Positions 58,578-64,000 of a stretch of DNA of 64,000 nt are shown piece by piece. The stretch lies in the NCBI RefSeq assembly GCF_030272615.1, contig NC_081414.1:779252119-779316118 (forward strand), in the 5' to 3' direction. The notes under the pieces were generated by a model. The model was not told the DNA's origin. It searched no databases and worked only from the letters and a program-made list of their open reading frames with translations. The stretch is from Cryptomeria japonica (taxonomy: Eukaryota > Streptophyta > Pinopsida > Cupressales > Cupressaceae). Both the position numbers and the translations under genes were made by a program. The number at the start of each line of letters is the position of its first letter. The stretch's first letter is position 1.

Positions 58578-59696
58578 TCACCTTCCTGCTGGTGCAGGAG
58601 CAATCTCCTCTATCAGTTGAGTAACCGGAGCATTCCCATCTATTGATTGATCATCTGACTTCCTGATCCATTTCTTGGTATAATCTTGCCATATTTCATT
58701 CAATTTTTCTTTCCCTTTATCATTTGATCCATCATTGCTAACAAGTGTATTTTTGCTTCTACAGAACTTAGCTATGTGTACAAAATTGTTGCATGCATAA
58801 CATGCAACATTTCTCATTTGAATTGCTTTTCTATAACTGGTATAATTTCTTGACCTACACTAATTAGCCATATGTCCAAATTTTCCACATGCATGACATT
58901 TTACATTCATTTTGCAATATTTTGTCTTATGACCATACTTATTGCATTTAAAACATTGACCAAGAGTAGAATTATAGTTTTGATTTGCTCTATTTCTACA
59001 TTGCCTAGCCATGTGACCAAATTTATTACAAACAAAACATCTACCATTAAATTTGTAAGCATTAAGTTTCCTTACCGATATCTTCTGGTTCTGATCTTCA
59101 TTTGCAGTACTGGAGATTTCACCTTGTTCAAATCCAAGTCCACTGGAATATCCATTCTGTCTTTGGATTTTCAATAATTCATCAAGTTGTGATGAACTAA
59201 CCTTGAATTTGTCCTTTTCCTCACTTGCAATAGCCAGATCATCTCTTAGTATTATCATTTGTCTTTCAAGTTCTTGTTCATTGCTTTGGGATTGCACTAA
59301 TTCTATTCTCAACATATCATTTTCATGAGCCAACTGGATGCATTCTTCAGATCTATCTTTCAGAGATCTCCCAAGTTTTTCTTTATTTATCTTTTGGTCT
59401 TCAATCTCTTTTGACATCCTCATAGTTAGGGCTTGTATTTCATTCCTCATGACAACATTCTCTTGACTCAACTTTTGACATCTTTCATTAAGGGCATCTT
59501 TCTCTTCATTATCTTGATTTTGCATAAGTTCCTTCCTCCTAGCTTGAACATATTGCATCCTCTCTTGTAGGATAAGAATGAATTCCTTGGCAGAATTCAA
59601 TTCATCTTGTAACTTCAAGTTCTTCATCCTTTTAACATCATAATCTTTGAGTGCTACCTCTAATTGCTTCTCCATACTCATATCCATGGATTCCAT
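58578..59696 (-). pseudogene. B' gag: long coiled coil plus four CCHC knuckles
   Basis: The first ATG is at 59696 (MESMDMSMEKQLE); an in-frame GTG lies upstream at 59738. About 180 residues of Lys/Glu/Gln/Leu heptads follow (LNERCQKLSQENVVMRNEI and similar), predicted coiled coil. Then four zinc knuckles: CFVCNKFGHMARQC, CFKCNKYGHKTKYC, CHACGKFGHMAN.C and CYACNNFVHIAKFC. A TAG at 58857-58859 falls inside the third knuckle; the frame before and after it is the same, so a single base change separates the two halves. Copia gag normally has one knuckle, so four is unusual. The likely role is RNA binding and multimerisation. Confidence 0.85.
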
Positions 59697-59741
59697 ATTT
59701 AGGATCTCCCTCAAGCTATTAGACTTCCTCTTAGACACAAG

Positions 59742-59753
59742 CCTCTAATACCA
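59742..59753 (-). other. Primer binding site of B'
   Basis: Minus strand TGGTATTAGAGG, two changes from canonical, next to the LTR at 59756. Confidence 0.8.
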
Positions 59754-59755
59754 AT

Positions 59756-60621
59756 TGTTGGAATCCAAGAAAACTGAGAAGGGGGGTGAATCAGTGTTCT
59801 ACTAGAATGTTCAATTTTAACCTTATTATAACATGCATTCACCAAATGATAAACCGGTACATATATAATTGAAAAAAGTAAAGTAATTAATAAACCAATG
59901 ACACAAATGAATACCACAACATAGAGAATTTATATGTGGAAAATCTCAAAGAGGAAAAACCACGGTGGTATTTGTGACCCACAATATCAATCCACTAGCC
60001 ATATGAAAAGATATTACATAATATGGGGGCCTGCACATGCAGGAAGGCTTATAGCCTAGAGGACACTTCTCAACTCATTTAATGCATTTTCTATGCTTGA
60101 TTGAGTTCAGGTTCAAGCTCTAATTGTTCCAGTTCTGAAAAACCTTAAACCCTTATCAAGATAACCTCTTACATAAATGTTCTCATATACATAATCTTCG
60201 CATTTACTCACAACATCAATATTCCTATCATTACAATAATTACCATCATATTCATCCTATCACAAAATGATCTAATCAACTGACCTATATACCAGTTACA
60301 ATCCTTCATGGCTCATGTTGGCTTACATAGATAATTACAAAATGAATATACATGTCGGCTCATTATGTATATACATAAATATCAAAATGAATTGCCGATT
60401 GGCAGTTCTCCCAATAATGTCGGCCTCCTATACCAGTACCCTATTTGTAAGTCATGTCGGCCTTCAATGCTGGTACCCACAGAATCCTTCCTACCAGGAA
60501 GATACCTATCGGTGTCGGTGAAGTGTCTATGGCTGAAGAACCAAACCAAAGAATGAAGCCGAAACTTGTTTCCATCAATGAAAATATATGAAACCAATCA
60601 AATAAGTGTCAATTGCCAACA
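59756..60621 (-). repeat. B' 5' LTR
   Basis: 866 bp, TGTTGGAATCC to AATTGCCAACA on the plus strand. It is a diverged relative of the B1/B2 LTRs with the hairpin CCTGCACATGCAGG at 60030-60043. Confidence 0.85.
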
Positions 60622-63600
60622 TAGTCAAGGTTAGAGGATCTAGAATGGATTATCCAACCTTGTACCCAAAACATAGACAAAAACATATCAAGAATTGAAT
60701 GTGGATGATAATAGGTACTATTATTGATGTGAACATTATGATTAGATGGCCATACACCCTTACATATTTTTTAAATTTGCCCCATTGACCCAACATGTAG
60801 ATATACAAGTAGCCATGGGCTTGTGACAGTGGATAACAAAACAATAATCTTTTGGATCAATTTCTCTCTATCTACTTATTTCTAATTGCTTCTAGTGATC
60901 TCCTATGCACCCTTGATGTGCTTAAATATATGATCCCATCATTGGGAGTGATCCATGTTAGCCTCACCAATCCTAAAATTGGTGCAACATGTGCACAAGT
61001 TTGTATGCTTGAAGAGGGCCTTAATCTTGATTCAAATAGGTACAAAAAAATATGAGTATTTCTCGGCCCCAAATCCACATATTGACAAGTTTCATAAACT
61101 CTATAAGGCTCAAAAAGGGTCCACGTGCCTCTAGAATTGGTTCTAGTTTGAGTTCTTATGGGACAATTCTACGTCACCTTTAGACCATCTTTCCTTATGG
61201 ATATATGGTACCTATGGTTATTCATCCATGTAAGTTAAATTTAGTACGTCTTATGTTTTGAATAATGTTTGGCTATTTTGATGTTTATTCTAAATTACAA
61301 GTAATTTTGATATAGATTTGTTGTGTACTATGAGGTAAAGATGGTAACAAGTTGATAGTTTTAAATTTTCTTTAAATATAATCTAATATGAGAAATATAA
61401 ATGCTTCCTAAGGACACTAGCATCTTGAGTGATTCTTATTGTGCAATAATATGGTGACGTCTAAACAAATGTGTTAAGATGTTTTAATATCAAATTGACA
61501 AACTTAAATTATTTCTTTGTTAATTGAATATGTATGTTGATCATCCTAACATTATGTGTGTTATGAATGTAAGGGATACATAATCTAAGGTACAAGTTCT
61601 ATTATAGACTTTGAATGATTAAATTATGAAAAGAATGTGTCTGACATATGTGTCCATGGTTTCAGTTCCTCAAAAAACATGCATAGTGAATGAAAAGTTC
61701 ATAGGATTTACATGTGGTCTTAAAATGAGAAGTAGGATTATGTACATTGGTTACTTCCAAGAGGAAGTCAAAGATAAGTGGAAGGGAATGTAAGACCCTA
61801 CTTTTTATGTGACATATATAACCATAATTTTATATTCACTCACAAACTTATGCTAGATAGCATAAATATTTTATGTAATGAAGATGTATGCACTTGTAAA
61901 TTGATGGATAAGATTTAAAATTTAAAAGATGACTTGTTGTTCCATATTAGAATTTGGTTTGTAACTAGCTAGGCAATTAGTCCATAATTAAATTTATGGG
62001 AATTAGATTAACAACTAATGTGATTTACTAATATGGACTAATTTAAATTTATGGTTGTCTTGAAAATGAAAGTAAGTGGGGTAATAGGGGAAAGAGGAAT
62101 ATCTATGCCAAATAAAATACCTCTTAAAAAGTGACAAGTTTAACCATTTTTTGCCTTGATGGAAATGATTGTTATTAATTGTGTTTTAATATTACAGGTA
62201 AAGTTTAAATGTTATTGAGACAATATTCAGTTGAAACATGTGATGTAAGTAGGAATTAGGGTTGGAAAACATTAGGTTTGAAACTCAAATGGACCATTAA
62301 ATGGGGTTTTAAAGGGTAGGTTTTAGTCAGTTTTCTTATTTTAAATAAATAAATAGACCCTTAGGGTCTATACTCTTGAGGTGGGGGCCAAATTTAAAAT
62401 ACAATAAAAGCCCCAAGACTTGATTTACCACACCAAAAGTCTTATTAATATAAGTGATGAGTTTGGAGGTTGATAGGGATATAAGGGTTGAAACAAAATG
62501 AACCCCATCTACATACCTCATTTAAGAGTGATCAGATAGGGGAAAGGGTGTCTTGATGGTTTTTCCATCTTTATTGAGGAGAATACCCTTATGAAGAAGT
62601 GGATGGGAAGGTGAGAAGTGTCACCTCTCCATACAAGGATTTCAATTTGGAGCTCCTTAATATCATGGTTGTGTGTGAATGATGAGTTATTTTTTTATTA
62701 GTGTAAAATAGGTTTTATAGGGACTCAAAACCCATACAAAAAGAAATAGTCTTTAAAGACAAATCAGAAGCTCACTAAATAGTCTTTTAAGGATGGGTTG
62801 TTACCAACTTCTCCTTTTGGAGAAGTTTTTAGTTAAGTTTTGAAAGAACTTAGTGAATTTGAAGAATTATGGAATTATTGCTTATGGAGATCGATATTCA
62901 ACTGTAGAGTTTGTAGAAAGATAATTTACTCTTCTCTTTAATATGATTACTTTTGGTAAATTTTCTTTTCTCTATGTGCTTGTGTTGAAATAAAAATGAT
63001 TTACTAAGACCGCTAGATTGTTGTTTTGTGTAATGGGTGAATGAGCTTGGTAGTGAGTTATTACCATTGATATCAATGGATACATAGTGGTTTCTTCTTG
63101 ACCAAGGGTTTTGCTAAAGACCATGAAGCTTCATGATGATAATATGTTATGGTGGAGAGAAAGTCATTTTTTTGTGATTTCTTCATTGACATCCCTCATT
63201 CAGGTTCATATGACTAATTCAAATAAAGAAACTCAAGAGTGTCCTTGATTGATAGGAGAGAAAGTTTTGTATGGATACGTATTTTGTGTTAAAAGAAAGA
63301 TATATAATATTTTAGTTTTTATGTTAATAGAATGCTATGCAAGTTTCTACATTTTGAATTAAGAGCAAGTCCTATTGTTGTTCCTTTCTATTTAGCATAT
63401 CTCCAATAAGAATTATATTTTTTTTTGAGATGGTAGTTTAAAAGTTATTTCATAATGTGTTGACTAAGGGTTTAATGATGTATTAAAAGAGAATGTTTAT
63501 CTTCTATTGGCATCAACTTGTATGGAATTTGAAAATGATATGGTAGTTTTCACTCATTTCTGTTGTATGTATTTGGGTTGGTGCTTTTGTATAAATAAAG

Positions 63601-63638
63601 AGGGTGTGGATGTAAAGGATGACAGATCTGATACTAAA
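60622..63638. other. AT-rich flank without a supported gene
   Basis: Apart from short frames of 60-70 codons with no recognisable motif, nothing coding is seen. A purine-rich stretch GATAAGTGGAAGGGAA is followed at 61790 by TGTAAGACCCTACTTT, which resembles the purine tract and start of a plant gypsy LTR. No matching second LTR or pol is present, so this is only a suspicion. The interval may be the older sequence into which B' inserted. Confidence 0.5.
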
Positions 63639-64000
63639 TGTTTAGTACAGATGCCAAGCTGACAAGATAAGAGGGGGGGGTGAATCATACAAACTTAAAC
63701 TTCCATAAAAACAATAGATTCAACCTCGGTAACCTTATTAGAAAAACAGTAAAGCATACAAACTCATAAACAGATAATATCACAAAACATATAACGCCAG
63801 ATTTAATGTGGAAACCCAAATAGGGAAAAACCACTTTGGGATTTCGGACCCACTAAGAAATATACTCTTCTAGAGTATGCTCGATTAAAAGAAAATCCTA
63901 TTAAAGATTACAAACACATTGCTAGATGTGACCCGGTTAAGGGATTTCCCTCAGATCTGTTAGGATCTTCACCTTGTTACAAATGACCTTGTTAAAGGAT
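63639..64000 (-). repeat. Edge of a fourth LTR family (D)
   Basis: TGTTTAGTACAGATGCC on the plus strand, followed by AGAGGGGGGGGTGAATCA and GTGGAAACCCAAATAGGGAAAAACCAC, the same ordered blocks as in families A, B and C. A primer-site-like GATCTGATACTA (63625-63636; minus strand TAGTATCAGATC, two mismatches) precedes it. The LTR runs off the right edge. No gag follows on its internal side, so this may be a fragment. Confidence 0.65.

Larger units (their letters stand above)
56184..60621 (-). mobile_element. Family-B retrotransposon B', outermost host element
   Basis: Minus strand: 5' LTR 59756-60621, primer site, gag 59696-58578, a second frame 58200-56343, then the C1 insertion at 56184. The remainder, including any pol and the 3' LTR, would be left of the window. 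No protease, integrase or reverse transcriptase is visible within the 3.6 kb of internal sequence present. B' could be a non-autonomous Gag-carrying element or simply one whose pol lies further downstream. The base after the LTR starts TAGTC, a candidate TSD. Confidence 0.8.

Noticed and set aside
60852-61078. Overlapping frames of 67 and 68 codons in the right flank
   Set aside because: Opposite-strand frames over the same bases with no motif, splice context or similarity I recognise.
61790-63638. Possible gypsy LTR starting TGTAAGACCC
   Set aside because: The start and a purine-rich run before it look right, but no partner LTR, primer site or pol is present, so it is noted only in the flank entry.

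Overview
The window is plant nuclear DNA made almost entirely of transposable elements. No host protein gene, rRNA or tRNA gene is supported. Evidence for a plant genome: Ty1/copia-type gag-pol remnants, initiator-tRNA-Met-type primer binding sites (TGGTATCAGAGC), purine tracts (TGCCAAAGGGGGAGAT) and 0.9-1.3 kb LTRs running TGTT...AACA. The density and depth of nesting suggest a very large genome; a gymnosperm is plausible, but that is inference.

Layout: almost everything from 1 to 60,621 reads as one pile of insertions, resolved by pairing LTRs, target-site duplications (TSDs) and interrupted reading frames. The outermost element is B' (minus strand; 5' LTR 59,756-60,621, internal part from 56,184). 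Inside B' lies C1 (plus strand, 12,009-56,183; its upstream LTR runs off the left edge through a family-B insertion). C1 holds three groups. First, a family-B element in its 5' LTR (1-12,008), which carries A1 (minus, 1,110-11,609, TSD GATAT), which in turn carries a 3.85-kb solo-LTR-like insert (2,431-6,278). Second, A2 (plus, 17,124-23,706, TSD TTGCT) in the C1 3' untranslated part. Third, C2 (minus, 23,852-53,617, TSD AGATAT). C2 carries A3a in its 3' LTR (plus, 23,880-37,297, TSD AAGAC), itself holding A3b in its 3' LTR (30,071-36,762, TSD GGTAT). C2 also carries a 9.3-kb terminal-inverted-repeat transposon T in its gag-pol (41,777-51,056).

Families A and C are copia-type elements with gag, protease, integrase, reverse transcriptase and RNase H in that order. 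Every copy is broken by stops and frameshifts. Family B has a long coiled-coil gag with up to four CCHC knuckles and, in B', a second open frame of unknown family where pol would be expected.

The least ordinary structures are: transposon T, whose core is a 5.4-kb satellite of a ~21-bp monomer in both orientations, flanked by purine/pyrimidine tracts; an array of GC-rich palindromes with ~37-bp period inside the AT-rich solo LTR; and three small hairpins in the LTRs and next to the purine tract that keep their base pairing through compensatory changes between copies and families. The right end (60,622-63,638) is AT-rich sequence with no supported gene, followed by the edge of another LTR.
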